A DNA stretch of 64,000 nt from Pseudomonadota bacterium (GTDB lineage: Bacteria > Desulfobacterota > Desulfobulbia > Desulfobulbales > Desulfocapsaceae): NCBI GenBank assembly GCA_023412495.1, contig JAEYNP010000083.1:62001-126000 (forward strand), written 5' to 3'. Positions within the stretch are counted from its first letter, which is position 1. Every line of letters starts with the position of its first letter. Below, in pieces: positions 9,085 to 18,505 of this stretch. The position numbers were made by a program, and so were the translations under genes. The notes beneath the pieces were generated by a model. The model was not told the DNA's origin, did not search any database, and saw nothing but the letters and a program-made list of their open reading frames with translations.

Positions 9085-11292
9085 ATGCAGCTGAAAATGG
9101 CCCTGGCGGGCAATCCCAACGCAGGCAAGACGACCCTTTTCAATCAATTGACCGGCGCCCGGCAGCATGTCGGCAACTATCCCGGCATAACGGTGGATCA
9201 CAAGGAAGGCCACCTGCATCATCAGGGGCGGAAGATCATTATCACCGATCTGCCGGGTACCTATTCGATGACCGCCTATTCCGCCGAAGAACTGGTGGCG
9301 CGCAACTATCTGGTGCATAATCGGCCCGAGGTGGTCATCAATATTGTCGATGCCTCGAACCTCGAACGAAACCTCTATTTGACCTGCCAGCTTCTGGAAC
9401 TCGGCGTCCCCATAGTCATCGCCCTGAATATGATGGATGTGGCTCAAGCCCGCGGAATCGAGATCAAAGCCGAGGTCCTGGAAAAGCATCTCCGGGTGCC
9501 GGTGGTGCCGATCATCGCCCGGAGCGGCTTCGGCAAGACCGAGTTGCTCGATGCCGCTCTGCGCGTAGCCGCGGGAAAAAAAGACTGGCTACCCCTCGAC
9601 ATCTCCTATGGCGAAGACCTCGATACCGGCATCAGGGAACTCGTCGCCCGCATCGAGGCCGGCTCCTTCATGACCGACACCTACCCCGCCAGATACGCGG
9701 CCATCAAATATCTGGAGAACGACGAGCAGATCGTCGAAAAGGGGCGGGAAACCGACTCGAGAACTGCACAGGCCCTGGAAGGAATTGTCTCCGATATCAC
9801 CGGGCACACCAAGACCACCCTCGATGTCTTCCCGGAGGCCGTTATCGCCGACCATCGCTACGGCTATATCAAATCACTCCTCCGGCAGGGTGTGATCACA
9901 CGAAAATTCGACTCCGACAGGCTCTATACCTCCGATAAGATCGACAAGGTCCTCACCAACCGGCTGGTCGGACCGGCAATCATGCTGCTCATCCTCTTCG
10001 CCCTCTACCAGTTCACCTTCAGTTGGAGCGAGGCGCCCGTCGCCTGGCTGGAACAGGGATTCGCCTGGCTCAGCGGGTTTGTCGAAGAGACCATGCCGGA
10101 CGGCCTGCTCAAGTCCCTGCTCATCTCGGGCATCATCGACGGGGTGGGAGGGGTGCTCGGCTTCGTGCCGCTGATCATGTTCATGTTCTTCGGCATCGCC
10201 CTCCTCGAGGACTCGGGGTACCTCGCCCGCGTGGCCTTCATGATGGACCGTGTTTTCCGGATCTTCGGCCTGCACGGCTCCTCTGTCATGCCTTTCATCG
10301 TCTCGGGCGGCATCGCCGGCGGCTGCGCCGTGCCGGGGGTCATGGCGACCCGCACCCTCCGGTCCCCCAAGGAACGGATGGCGACCCTTCTGACCGTACC
10401 GCTGATGAACTGCGGCGCCAAGCTTCCCGTCCTCGCCCTGCTCATCGGAGCCTTTTTCAGCGAGGACAGGGCCAGGTACATGTTCCTCTTCACCATGCTG
10501 GCCTGGATGGTCGCCCTGCTGGCCGCCAAGCTCCTGAGAGTCACGGTGCTGAAAGGCGCACCGACGCCCTTTGTCATGGAACTGCCGCCCTATCGTTTTC
10601 CGACCCTTCGCGGCCTGCTCATCCACACCTGGGAGCGGACCTATCAGTACATCAAGAAAGCTGGAACCGTCATCCTGGGAATTTCCGTCCTGCTATGGGC
10701 GATGATGACCTACCCCGGGCTGCCGGAGGAAAAGGCGGCGGAATTCACCACCAAGCGCGAAGCGATCACGACCGAGACCGCGCCGGAAATCGTGGCGGAA
10801 AGCGAGGCGGGCGGGGAAGAGTTGTCGGAACAGGCCAAGCTCTATAAGGAAAGGATCGCCGAGATCGACAATGAGGAGGCGGAGGCCGCCCTTCAGAATT
10901 CATTTGCCGGCAGAATCGGCATCGCCCTGGAATCGCTGTCCCGGCTGGCGGGTTTCGACTGGAGGACCAATATTGCCCTGGTCGGGGGATTCGCCGCCAA
11001 GGAAGTCATCGTCTCCACCCTGGGAACCGCCTACTCCATGGGGGAAGTGGATACGGAAGAGCCGATGTCGCTCGGCCAACGGCTTAACAAGGATACGCAC
11101 TGGAACAAGATCGTGGCGGTGGCCGCCCTGGTCTTCATCATGTTCTACTCACCGTGCTTCGTCACCGTGGTCTGCATCGCCAGAGAGTCCTCCTGGAAAT
11201 GGGCCTTCTTCTCCATGGGCTTCAACACGGTCTTTGCCTTCGCCCTGGCAGTTGCCGTCTTCCAGGTCGGCACCATGCTGCACCTGGGCTAG
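9085..11292 (+). CDS. feoB: Ferrous iron transporter B
   Basis: Inner-membrane Fe(II) transporter with a cytoplasmic N-terminal G domain. 735 residues. G motifs: GNPNAGKT (residues 9-16), DLPG (about 56-59) and NMMD (about 113-116). Two Gate-type permease regions follow, with motifs FVPLIMFMFFGIALLEDSGY, GCAVPGV and NCGAKLPV, and a charged loop of about 60 residues (EFTTKREAI... to ...EEAEAALQ) between membrane halves. Preceded by feoA and the Cys-rich partner; no strong ribosome site is seen before the ATG (CGGAAC), so translation may depend on the preceding cistron. Likely iron-repressed through the boxes described upstream. Confidence 0.97.
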   Translation: MQLKMALAGNPNAGKTTLFNQLTGARQHVGNYPGITVDHKEGHLHHQGRKIIITDLPGTYSMTAYSAEELVARNYLVHNRPEVVINIVDASNLERNLYLTCQLLELGVPIVIALNMMDVAQARGIEIKAEVLEKHLRVPVVPIIARSGFGKTELLDAALRVAAGKKDWLPLDISYGEDLDTGIRELVARIEAGSFMTDTYPARYAAIKYLENDEQIVEKGRETDSRTAQALEGIVSDITGHTKTTLDVFPEAVIADHRYGYIKSLLRQGVITRKFDSDRLYTSDKIDKVLTNRLVGPAIMLLILFALYQFTFSWSEAPVAWLEQGFAWLSGFVEETMPDGLLKSLLISGIIDGVGGVLGFVPLIMFMFFGIALLEDSGYLARVAFMMDRVFRIFGLHGSSVMPFIVSGGIAGGCAVPGVMATRTLRSPKERMATLLTVPLMNCGAKLPVLALLIGAFFSEDRARYMFLFTMLAWMVALLAAKLLRVTVLKGAPTPFVMELPPYRFPTLRGLLIHTWERTYQYIKKAGTVILGISVLLWAMMTYPGLPEEKAAEFTTKREAITTETAPEIVAESEAGGEELSEQAKLYKERIAEIDNEEAEAALQNSFAGRIGIALESLSRLAGFDWRTNIALVGGFAAKEVIVSTLGTAYSMGEVDTEEPMSLGQRLNKDTHWNKIVAVAALVFIMFYSPCFVTVVCIARESSWKWAFFSMGFNTVFAFALAVAVFQVGTMLHLG

Positions 11293-11310
11293 TGCGGGCG
11301 AAGCAGATGA

Positions 11311-11345
11311 GCTTGAGGACAGAGGCTATGACCCTGTCCTTAAGC
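11311..11345. terminator. Hairpin between convergent feoB and DUF4177 gene
   Basis: GCTTGAGGACAG and CTGTCCTTAAGC pair at 11 of 12 positions around an 11-nt loop, 18 bp after the feoB stop. No T-run follows on either strand, so it may be a 3'-end stabiliser rather than a classical terminator. Confidence 0.45.
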
Positions 11346-11363
11346 AAAAGTCAGGGGAGAAAA

Positions 11364-11813
11364 TCACTCGATACGGATCGAGCCGACGTCGGAGGACTCC
11401 CGCGGCACCGTTTTCACCGCTTTCTTCTCGACCTCCACCGCTGGCTCATCCCGCTCATCCTCAAAGTCGTCAATCAGGAAAATCTCATCGGCGCCTTCCT
11501 TCCTCCGTTCTTTCTCCTCCAAACGTCGGGGCTCCACCTTCGTCTCCCTTGGCTTCACAAGCATCGGTGATTCCGGCTGCCGATGCACTTCTTTTTCGGG
11601 ATTGGAAATTTTGGCGCCTAGGCCCAGCGGCTGCTTGAAAACGGCGATCAGCCCGTCGAGCGTTTCCAGCATGGAGACGAGTTCCCAACCGGCCTTGCCG
11701 AATTCATTCAATGATTGCTCGATTTCCGATTCATCGAGGAAGGCGCTGCCGAGCAGGCCTTCCTTTTTCATCTCGTAATGTACTGTCTTATAACTCCAAC
11801 GCATCAAAATCAT
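11364..11813 (-). CDS. DUF4177-domain protein with charged tail
   Basis: 149-residue soluble protein. Residues 4-63 (MRWSYKTVHYEMKKEG...LNEFGKAGWELVSMLETLDGLIAVFKQ) match the DUF4177 pattern: a short domain ending in GWELV-hydrophobic-FK. The C-terminal 80 residues are low-complexity, rich in Glu, Lys and Arg, probably disordered. The ATG at 11804 is an alternative start that keeps the domain and has TTGGATG upstream. It is alone between feoB and the MORN gene. No function can be given. Confidence 0.75.
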   Translation of the reverse strand: MILMRWSYKTVHYEMKKEGLLGSAFLDESEIEQSLNEFGKAGWELVSMLETLDGLIAVFKQPLGLGAKISNPEKEVHRQPESPMLVKPRETKVEPRRLEEKERRKEGADEIFLIDDFEDERDEPAVEVEKKAVKTVPRESSDVGSIRIE

Positions 11814-11861
11814 CCAATAAGTATCCCTGCAACCCGGCGCCGGGCATAACGAAAAGGCATG

Positions 11862-13847
11862 CTACTCTTTTGTCACTAGTCTGTCGTTTGCAAAAACGCC
11901 TTCGAAAATCCTGCCGTCGCTACGGATCAGCTTACCCTCGCCCTCCCGGCGGCCGAATTGAAACCCGCCCTCATACCTGCTGCCGTCAGGAGACGTGAGA
12001 ACGCCTTGACCATGGGGCAGGTCATCGCGGAATTCTCCGCTGTAAATACTGCCGTTGGCATAGACCAACTCCCCCTGGCCATTGAAACTGCCGTTGGCAA
12101 ACTCGCCCTTGTAGCGACTGCCGTCGGCAAAGAAGTATTCTCCGCGGCCGGCGAAGAGATCGTTCTTGAATTCCCCGGCGTAGCGGGTGGCATCCGGGTA
12201 GGTGAAAATGCCGCTGCCGTGTTTCTTCCCCTCGTGGAAGTCTCCCTTGTATTCCCGGCCATCGTTGTAGCGATAAGTCCCGTAGCCCTCAATTTCGCCC
12301 TTGGCCATCTCGCCGACATAACGGTCGCCGTTGGCAAAGTCGAGTTCGCCCGGGCCATGCATCAGTCCATGGGAGAATTGGCCCTTGTACACGCGGCCAT
12401 CGGAAAAGACGGCTTCGCCCCTGCCGTTCAGCGGCTGCCCGCTCTCGCCGTCCTGAACCAGGCCGTCTTTCACCGGATACCGCGATGTCGCAAGGGCTTT
12501 TTCCGGCGCCTGAGCCTTCTCGGTCCTTTGCGCGACCGCTGCGGTCAACTTCGGTTCTTCCTCGACTCTGGTTGCGGGGGCAGACTTCTCGACCGGAGGC
12601 AACTTCTCGACCAGAGCCTCTTTCTTTTCAGATGCCTTCTTGTCGGCTACGGATACTTTCTCATCGGCAGGCTCTTTCCTGCCGACTACGGGTTCTTTCT
12701 TTTCGGCTGGGGGCTTTATCTCTTCGGCGGGTAATTTGGTCTTGACGGCCAGTTTCTGGTCGACGACTACTTTTCTCTCGACAACCGGCTTTACATCCGG
12801 CTTATTCCTCTCGACCACCGTCGCCGACGGCGCAGACGCCGCTTTCTTCGCCATCTGCGGCTGGCCGTCGACGAATTCCCCGGAGAAACTCTTGCCGTCG
12901 TTATAGGTGATCGTCCCCTGGCCATGCATCTTATTATCCTTGAACTCGCCCTTGTAAAAAGAACCGTCGGGATACCGCAGTTCTCCAGGACCATTCCTCT
13001 TGCCTTTTGCCATCCTGCCCTGGTAGATCGTCCCGTCGGGATACTCCCGGATTCCCTCGCCATCGGGCAGACCGTCGACAAAGCTCCCCTCGTACCGTGA
13101 GCCGTCGGGGTATTCCATCTTGCCGCGACCCTGGGCGCTTCCCGACTTGAATTCCCCCCGATAGAGACGGCCGTCGGCATATTTCAGCGTTCCCTCGCCC
13201 TGGAAGAGATCGTCGGCAAACGTCCCCTCGTACCGATCGCCACCGGCGCTCTGAAACACGCCGTTACCATGCCGTTTTTCCCCCTTGAACTCTCCGGTAA
13301 AGCTTGATCCGTCAAGATACTTGCGAGTCCCCCTGCCGTTCGGCTGGCCGTCCTGGAACATCCCCTCATACCAGGTGCCGTCGGCGTAAATGAGCTTGCC
13401 GTTCCCCTCGATGATATCTTTGCGAAAGTCCCCCTGATACTCGCGGCCGTCAGGAAAGAAAAGGATCCCGCGTCCATGGAAACTGCCGAAGCTGAACTCG
13501 CCCTTGTACATCGACCCGTCGCCCTGGGTCAAAGTACCGTCGCCGTGGATAACGCCGTTTCGAAAGGAGCCGACATACTTGCGGCCGTCAGAACTTGTGA
13601 GTTGTCCGTCACCATGGAATTTGCCGTCCTTGAACTGGCCGGTATATTTCAGACCCTCTGGGGAAACCAGCATCCCTTTACCGTTGGGCAGGCCATTCTT
13701 GAACTCCCCTTCGTAGCGGCCTTCATGCGACAACCGTACACCCGTGCCCTCCCGGCAATCCCCCCGGAGACATTCACCGAAACTGGCTGCCGGTCCGGTA
13801 AGAAGTATGAAAGACAACAATATGCAACAACCCGTTTTCTTCCTCAA
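11862..13847 (-). CDS. Exported MORN-repeat protein, about 20 repeats in two blocks
   Basis: 661 residues with an N-terminal signal peptide (RKKTGCC-ILLSFILLTGPAASFG). Residues from about 43 to 330 hold roughly 12 consecutive 23-residue MORN repeats of pattern YxGxFxxGxxxGxGxxxxxxG; a Lys/Glu/Pro/Ala-rich linker of about 130 residues follows (repeats of KKEPV, ADEKV, PPVEK type); then 7-8 more MORN repeats run to the C-terminus. The Cys after the hydrophobic stretch is not in a clear lipobox. MORN arrays form beta-hairpin rods that bind lipid or protein; the role here is unknown. No operon partner is evident: avtA ends 68 bp upstream on the same strand. Confidence 0.9.
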   Translation of the reverse strand: MRKKTGCCILLSFILLTGPAASFGECLRGDCREGTGVRLSHEGRYEGEFKNGLPNGKGMLVSPEGLKYTGQFKDGKFHGDGQLTSSDGRKYVGSFRNGVIHGDGTLTQGDGSMYKGEFSFGSFHGRGILFFPDGREYQGDFRKDIIEGNGKLIYADGTWYEGMFQDGQPNGRGTRKYLDGSSFTGEFKGEKRHGNGVFQSAGGDRYEGTFADDLFQGEGTLKYADGRLYRGEFKSGSAQGRGKMEYPDGSRYEGSFVDGLPDGEGIREYPDGTIYQGRMAKGKRNGPGELRYPDGSFYKGEFKDNKMHGQGTITYNDGKSFSGEFVDGQPQMAKKAASAPSATVVERNKPDVKPVVERKVVVDQKLAVKTKLPAEEIKPPAEKKEPVVGRKEPADEKVSVADKKASEKKEALVEKLPPVEKSAPATRVEEEPKLTAAVAQRTEKAQAPEKALATSRYPVKDGLVQDGESGQPLNGRGEAVFSDGRVYKGQFSHGLMHGPGELDFANGDRYVGEMAKGEIEGYGTYRYNDGREYKGDFHEGKKHGSGIFTYPDATRYAGEFKNDLFAGRGEYFFADGSRYKGEFANGSFNGQGELVYANGSIYSGEFRDDLPHGQGVLTSPDGSRYEGGFQFGRREGEGKLIRSDGRIFEGVFANDRLVTKE

Positions 13848-13914
13848 TGGTCCTCTCCCGATGTCTTTAGTACCTTAGAAAATTCGATCTGGTTTCCCTG
13901 GGCCGGAATCCGTT

Positions 13915-15177
13915 TTAGCCTTTCCGATCATAGATCTGCCGGACGACGCCGGCGATGATCTCCAACCCGCGGCGCACATCTTCATCCCCCTGGGAATAGG
14001 TGACCCGGATGCACTCGTCCTTGTGCCGCCAGTCCCCGTCCAGGCCCGGGAAAAAATAGTGGCCGGAAACAACCAGTACCCCGTGCTTTTTCAATATCTC
14101 ATACAGCTCGAGGCTCGTTACGGGCAAGTCCTCGAACCACAACCAGAGAAACATCGCCCCTTCCGGCGTGTGCATGCGGCAGGGGGTGCCGGCAAAAAAC
14201 TCCCGCACCGCCGCCACCGCCTTTTCCATCTTGGCCCGGTAAAAGGGCTGGATCAAGTCGCGGCCGAGGTCGATGATCTCTTCACTGGCCACGAGTTCTT
14301 CCGCAAGCAGCGCGCCGAAGCTGGTCGGGGCAAGCGACATTATGGCATTCATGGCGGTAAGGGCCCGAACGATCTCCGGCTTGGCAACGACGATTCCGGT
14401 ACGGATCGCCGGCAGGCCGAGCTTGCTGAGGGACAGACAGACGATCAGGTTGTCCCGCCAGACCGGCTGGGCCTCGATATAGACCATTCCCGGGAAAGGC
14501 AGACCATAGGCACTATCGAGGATGAGGGGAATTCCCTGCCGCTCCGCCAGCCCGATAAGTCTTGCCAGCTCCCCGTCAGTCACCACATTGCCGGTGGGGT
14601 TGGTCGGGCGCGAGACGCAGATCACGCCGGTATCGTCACCGATTTCCAGTTTCTCAAAATTAATGTGATATTTGAAGAAGCCACCATCGAGCAGTTCGAT
14701 TTCCGGTTTTGTCGCGACAAAGAGACCCTCGAAGAGCCCCAGGTCGGCATAGCCGATATACTCGGGGGCGAGCGGCAGGCAGATCTTTTTCTGCCGGCCG
14801 TCCGCCATACGGCCCGCCAGCAGGTTGAACAGCATGAAAAAAGCGGTCTGGCTGCCGTTGGTCAGGCAGATATTTTCAGGTCCGATGTTCCAGTCCAGCC
14901 GCTTTTTGAGGAGTGCCGCGAGCTTCTCCACGAAGGATCTGTCGCCCTGGGGCGGCGCGTAACCGCCGGTCAGCCTGTGAAAGAGCTGCGGATCCCGGCA
15001 GACATTCATGAGCCTCGTGCGCATGATCTCCTGGAATTCCGGCACTTGCCCCGGATTTCCACCGCCCATCATGATCATCGGTCCGCTGCCGCTGGCAGTG
15101 GCCTTGCCCAGATCATCCATCAGCGACAGAATGCCCGCGTTGCCGGTCATCTTGCGACCGAATTGTGTAAATTCCAT
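13915..15177 (-). CDS. avtA: Valine--pyruvate aminotransferase
   Basis: PLP-dependent class I/II aminotransferase, 420 residues. It resembles AvtA throughout: start MEFTQFGRKMTGNAGILSLMDDLG, GGGNPGQVPEFQ, the PLP/phosphate region TNGSQTAFF, SRPTNPTGNVV, and the Schiff-base lysine in SLSKLGLPAIRTG. AvtA exchanges amino groups between alanine and 2-oxoisovalerate, linking alanine and valine pools. The ribosome site is weak. The gene lies 14 bp after the Gate-domain membrane protein, so the two are probably cotranscribed; the transporter could handle a related solute (speculative). Confidence 0.92.
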   Translation of the reverse strand: MEFTQFGRKMTGNAGILSLMDDLGKATASGSGPMIMMGGGNPGQVPEFQEIMRTRLMNVCRDPQLFHRLTGGYAPPQGDRSFVEKLAALLKKRLDWNIGPENICLTNGSQTAFFMLFNLLAGRMADGRQKKICLPLAPEYIGYADLGLFEGLFVATKPEIELLDGGFFKYHINFEKLEIGDDTGVICVSRPTNPTGNVVTDGELARLIGLAERQGIPLILDSAYGLPFPGMVYIEAQPVWRDNLIVCLSLSKLGLPAIRTGIVVAKPEIVRALTAMNAIMSLAPTSFGALLAEELVASEEIIDLGRDLIQPFYRAKMEKAVAAVREFFAGTPCRMHTPEGAMFLWLWFEDLPVTSLELYEILKKHGVLVVSGHYFFPGLDGDWRHKDECIRVTYSQGDEDVRRGLEIIAGVVRQIYDRKG

Positions 15178-15191
15178 GTAATGAGATAAGG

Positions 15192-16175
15192 TTATGTTAA
15201 TCGTTTTTGTTCATTGATTCTCCTGCTGGCCAGGCTGCGCAGCACCCTCACCAGCAGGAAGGTGACGATTAGGGAAAAGGCGATCCGGCCCCAGAAGATT
15301 CCCCCGAATTTGCCGCCGATCGCCGCCATGAGCAGGGTGTCCTCCACCAAACCGTGACACAGCCCCATGAGCGCCATGGAGTTGAAGACCTCTTCCCGAG
15401 CCATCTTGCCGGTAGCGGTTTCCCTGATAATAAGCGCCCCGCCGTAGCCGATGCCCATGATCATTCCCACCACTGTGATCGGGGCCGCCTGGCGGCCCAT
15501 GCCGAAAACCGGCAGCACCGGCGCCAGGAGCTTTTCCAGGAGGCCGAGGATGCCGATAGCGCGGAACAGCCGCATACCGAGCACAATGCAGAAGATGATG
15601 ACCACTATCATACCCAAGTTCTGCAGTTGATCAAGTCCCCACTGCAAAAGATCGGCCGAACGGGAAGTTGCCTTGAAAAAGAGTTCCGCCGGCTCCTGCC
15701 ATAGACGGAAGGTGAGACAAACCCGGTGGAGGATGACACAGTACACCACCGCGCCGAGTAGTCGGAGCAGGGCGATAGGCATCAGGGGCGCCCCCGCGCG
15801 TTTGCTCACGCTCAGCTCCATCGGCAGGGAGTGGGCAATGAGGATCGCCGAACAGAGCACCGTCACCTGGGCCGCGGTCAGATCCAGGCCGGGCGCCAGG
15901 GCGGCGAAAACCGCAATTCCTCCATACATATTGGTGAGCATCGACGTCGCCCAGACAAGACCCAGGGGGCCGGGCAAACCCATGAGCGCCATCAGGGGTT
16001 CGAGGAACACGCTCAGCATGTCGATCAGCCCCAAATCCTCAAGTATCTTGGTGACTATGGTAACGGGGATGGTAATGCGGATCAGCTCCCAGCTGGTCAG
16101 CCAGGTTTCGCGCAACAGGGAATCGGCGAGGGCTTTCAGCCTGAGCTTCGTCTGTTGCAGAGAATGTGTTGTCAT
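15192..16175 (-). CDS. Gate-domain (nucleoside-recognition) inner-membrane protein
   Basis: 327-residue polytopic protein with about eight hydrophobic segments. Two Gate-like halves are seen: one around residues 30-130 (TMLTNMYGGIAVFAAL, SAILIAHSLPMELSVSKRAG) and one around 190-290 (FRAIGILGLLEKLLAPVLP, GMIMGIGYGGALI, LMGLCHGLVEDTLLMAAIG). This is the family that includes spore-maturation proteins SpmA/SpmB and several solute transporters. Substrate cannot be told. It precedes avtA by 14 bp in the same direction, which is the best hint to a role in amino-acid or keto-acid metabolism, but weak. Confidence 0.8.
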   Translation of the reverse strand: MTTHSLQQTKLRLKALADSLLRETWLTSWELIRITIPVTIVTKILEDLGLIDMLSVFLEPLMALMGLPGPLGLVWATSMLTNMYGGIAVFAALAPGLDLTAAQVTVLCSAILIAHSLPMELSVSKRAGAPLMPIALLRLLGAVVYCVILHRVCLTFRLWQEPAELFFKATSRSADLLQWGLDQLQNLGMIVVIIFCIVLGMRLFRAIGILGLLEKLLAPVLPVFGMGRQAAPITVVGMIMGIGYGGALIIRETATGKMAREEVFNSMALMGLCHGLVEDTLLMAAIGGKFGGIFWGRIAFSLIVTFLLVRVLRSLASRRINEQKRLT

Positions 16176-16199
16176 CAGAAGATTAGTAAAGACGGAGAA

Positions 16200-16409
16200 T
16201 TATGTCATCCTGAAGGAACGGGGAGAACCATCGTCCCGCCGCTTTTTCGCAGTGAAGATCTGGCAGTGAATGCCGGAGGTCTCGTGGACCACCCGCGCGG
16301 GGATGCTTCGGCTCTTGAATCCCATCCCCCGGCAGCCGTAGGGCCTGGCCGGATCATGGGTGATATAATAGTGGATGCATTGTAAGCAGTTGGGAAATCC
16401 GGTCATCAT
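16200..16409 (-). CDS. Small conserved Cys protein
   Basis: 69-residue protein: FPNCLQCIHYYITHDPARPYGCRGMGFKSRSIPARVV...SGIHCQIF. The pattern CxxC-hydrophobic-H/Y...DPxxPYGCRxMGFKS...SGxxC is shared by a family of short uncharacterised proteins seen in Deltaproteobacteria and relatives (recalled, not searched). The four conserved Cys could hold zinc. The C-terminal KKRRDDGSPRSFRMT is basic. The gene lies between sixA and the Gate protein on the same strand, with short gaps. Function unknown. Confidence 0.65.
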   Translation of the reverse strand: MMTGFPNCLQCIHYYITHDPARPYGCRGMGFKSRSIPARVVHETSGIHCQIFTAKKRRDDGSPRSFRMT

Positions 16410-16457
16410 GGCTGCTCTCGGCTCACGTTCTGTCTCCGGGCCCGGCGCTCCTTCCGG

Positions 16458-16955
16458 TCACTTTTCCCGGTCCTTGGGGAACCAGAAAAAGAGCAGGTTG
16501 CCCATGCCTGCGATGGTGGTGAATCCAAAATCCTCCGCATACTCCAGAGCGACGACGCCACAGGTCGGAACATTGCCAAAGTTTTTGCCGCTCAAATACT
16601 CGGCCAGCCTTGTCACGGTATCATTGTGGCCGACGAGAAAAAGTGTGTCTGCCTCGTTGAAAAGCGAAGCCAGAAGCTTCAAGTGAACGGCCAGGGATCC
16701 CATGTACAGTTCTTCGAAATACCGTATCTTCTCATTGTCGTATCCAGTACCGTCGGCCATGTATTTCGCGGTCTTTTTCGCCCTTTTGGCGGGGCTTGCC
16801 ACTATCAGGTCGGGTCGGATGCCAGCCTCGCCGATCCGTCGGGCCATCATCGGTCCGTCGTTCTGCCCCCGCTTGTTCAGCGGACGGTCGAAATCATCGA
16901 GGCCCGGCTGCGACCAGCTCGATTTGGCATGGCGAATGATGAACAGCCGCTTCAT
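16458..16955 (-). CDS. sixA: SixA-type phosphohistidine phosphatase
   Basis: 165-residue histidine-phosphatase (phosphoglycerate-mutase-like) protein. The catalytic RHAKS is at residues 8-12, RPLNKRG and the second Arg in ASPAKRAKKTA follow, and FLVGHNDTV contains the second catalytic His. SixA removes phosphate from His in phosphotransfer proteins such as HPt domains or PTS components. The frame opens six codons earlier, but GGAGGAAAAGC precedes the ATG at 16955, giving MKRLFIIRHAK. The gene is in a run of minus-strand genes 53 bp after argJ's start region but belongs to no recognised pathway here. Confidence 0.9.
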   Translation of the reverse strand: MKRLFIIRHAKSSWSQPGLDDFDRPLNKRGQNDGPMMARRIGEAGIRPDLIVASPAKRAKKTAKYMADGTGYDNEKIRYFEELYMGSLAVHLKLLASLFNEADTLFLVGHNDTVTRLAEYLSGKNFGNVPTCGVVALEYAEDFGFTTIAGMGNLLFFWFPKDREK

Positions 16956-17025
16956 GCTTTTCCTCCAATGCATTCATCCGGAGAATCGCCGGACCGTATG
17001 GACTCGCCGTCGTCGCCCAACCGCG

Positions 17026-18210
17026 TCAGGATCTGTAGTCAGCGTTAATCTTGACATAGTCCATGGAGAAATCGCAGGTATACACCTCAGCGCTGGCCTT
17101 GCCGTCGTTCAGGTCGATGGTGACGGTAAAGCTTTTCTCCTTCAGCACCTGGGTTGCCGCCTGCTCCGCCTCCTTGCCGAGCCCGAGACCCTTTCTCACG
17201 AGGAAGGAGTCGCCGAAGGCTATATCCACCCTATCCGGGGCAAATTTCACTCCCGACCTGCCCATGGCCGCCATGATCCTTCCCCAGTTGGCGTCCTCGC
17301 CGAAAAAAGCAGTTTTCACGAGACTCGAGTTGGCGACGGTGCGGGCAATCTTTTCGGCCTCCGCCTCTTCCTTTGCTCCGCAAACCTTGACGGTAATTGC
17401 CTTCGTCGCCCCTTCCCCGTCACGTACGATCTGCAGGGCCAGATCCATCAGGACCTCTTCCAGGGCATCCTCGAAGACCTCCCGGTCCTCGGCGGAATCG
17501 CCGTCGATCCACCTGTTCTCCGCGGCGCCGTTGGCCATCACCAGCACCATGTCGTTGGTGCTGGTATCACCATCAATGGTAATCCTGTTGAAGGTCCGGG
17601 CAACCCCGTTGACCAGGGATTTATGCAGCTCAGGGAAAATAATCCTGGCGTCGGTAATGACGAAAGCGAGCATAGTGGCCATGTTGGGCATGATCATCCC
17701 CGCCCCTTTGGCCATGCCGAGGATCTTGATTTCCCTGTTGCCGATGGTCACCGTTTTTTCCGCGATTTTCTGTACGGTATCGGTTGTCATGATCGCCCTG
17801 GCGACACGTTCGAAATTTTCAGGCGAGAGTCCCTCCACCAGTTTCGGAACGCCCCTCTCGAACGCAGCCATGTTCAGCTGTTCTCCTATCACCCCGGTCG
17901 AGGCGAGCTGGATCATGGTTTCAGGAATATTCAGCGCCATGGATAAAAGGGCGCTGGTGATCCGGGCAGCCTCCATCCCTTTTTCGCCGGTGCAGGCATT
18001 GGCGCAGCCGCTATTCACAAGTATTGCTTGGGCATAGCCGCCTTTCAGCCGGTCCTTGTCGATGATGACAGGGGCCGCCTTCACCTGGTTGGTGGTGAAC
18101 ACGCCTGCGGTTACGCAGGGGCTGTCGCTGTATATGAGCCCCAGGTCCAACCTCTCGGGGTAACGTATGCCGGCTTCCACGGCAGAAAATGAAAAGCCTT
18201 TTATCTTCAT
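17026..18210 (-). CDS. argJ: Bifunctional glutamate N-acetyltransferase / N-acetylglutamate synthase
   Basis: Ornithine acetyltransferase of arginine synthesis, 394 residues. It transfers acetyl from N-acetylornithine to glutamate, and in bifunctional forms also uses acetyl-CoA. Seen: VFTTNQVKAAPV near residue 40, AILVNSGCANACTG, and the self-cleavage site KGAGMIMPNMATMLAF where the Thr after MA becomes the nucleophile of the beta chain; ITIDGDTSTNDMV; C-terminal ENANWGR-like EDANWGRIMAAMG. Full length. No other arg genes are adjacent. Confidence 0.97.
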   Translation of the reverse strand: MKIKGFSFSAVEAGIRYPERLDLGLIYSDSPCVTAGVFTTNQVKAAPVIIDKDRLKGGYAQAILVNSGCANACTGEKGMEAARITSALLSMALNIPETMIQLASTGVIGEQLNMAAFERGVPKLVEGLSPENFERVARAIMTTDTVQKIAEKTVTIGNREIKILGMAKGAGMIMPNMATMLAFVITDARIIFPELHKSLVNGVARTFNRITIDGDTSTNDMVLVMANGAAENRWIDGDSAEDREVFEDALEEVLMDLALQIVRDGEGATKAITVKVCGAKEEAEAEKIARTVANSSLVKTAFFGEDANWGRIMAAMGRSGVKFAPDRVDIAFGDSFLVRKGLGLGKEAEQAATQVLKEKSFTVTIDLNDGKASAEVYTCDFSMDYVKINADYRS

Positions 18211-18505
18211 GGAAAATCTGATCCCTTACGTTTATTTTCTTCTCGTTCTTTGCCCGGCACCATTTCCGACGTCGCCGCGTTGAATCGCAGTGGCTGCCGG
18301 GAGCGCATCTCAGCGTGTAAAATACATCTACCACTTATCCGGCTGATTATGCTACTTTAAAATAAGATCGCGCAACAAACCGAGACGAACTTACCTGCTC
18401 TTTCCGGAAAAGTCTTCAAGCTCTCATTGCCCGTTCAAACGCAGCAAAAAATTCTTGCCGGCACAGCCATGGTCTTTCCGGCGCCACCTGTAATCCTTTT
18501 GTGCA

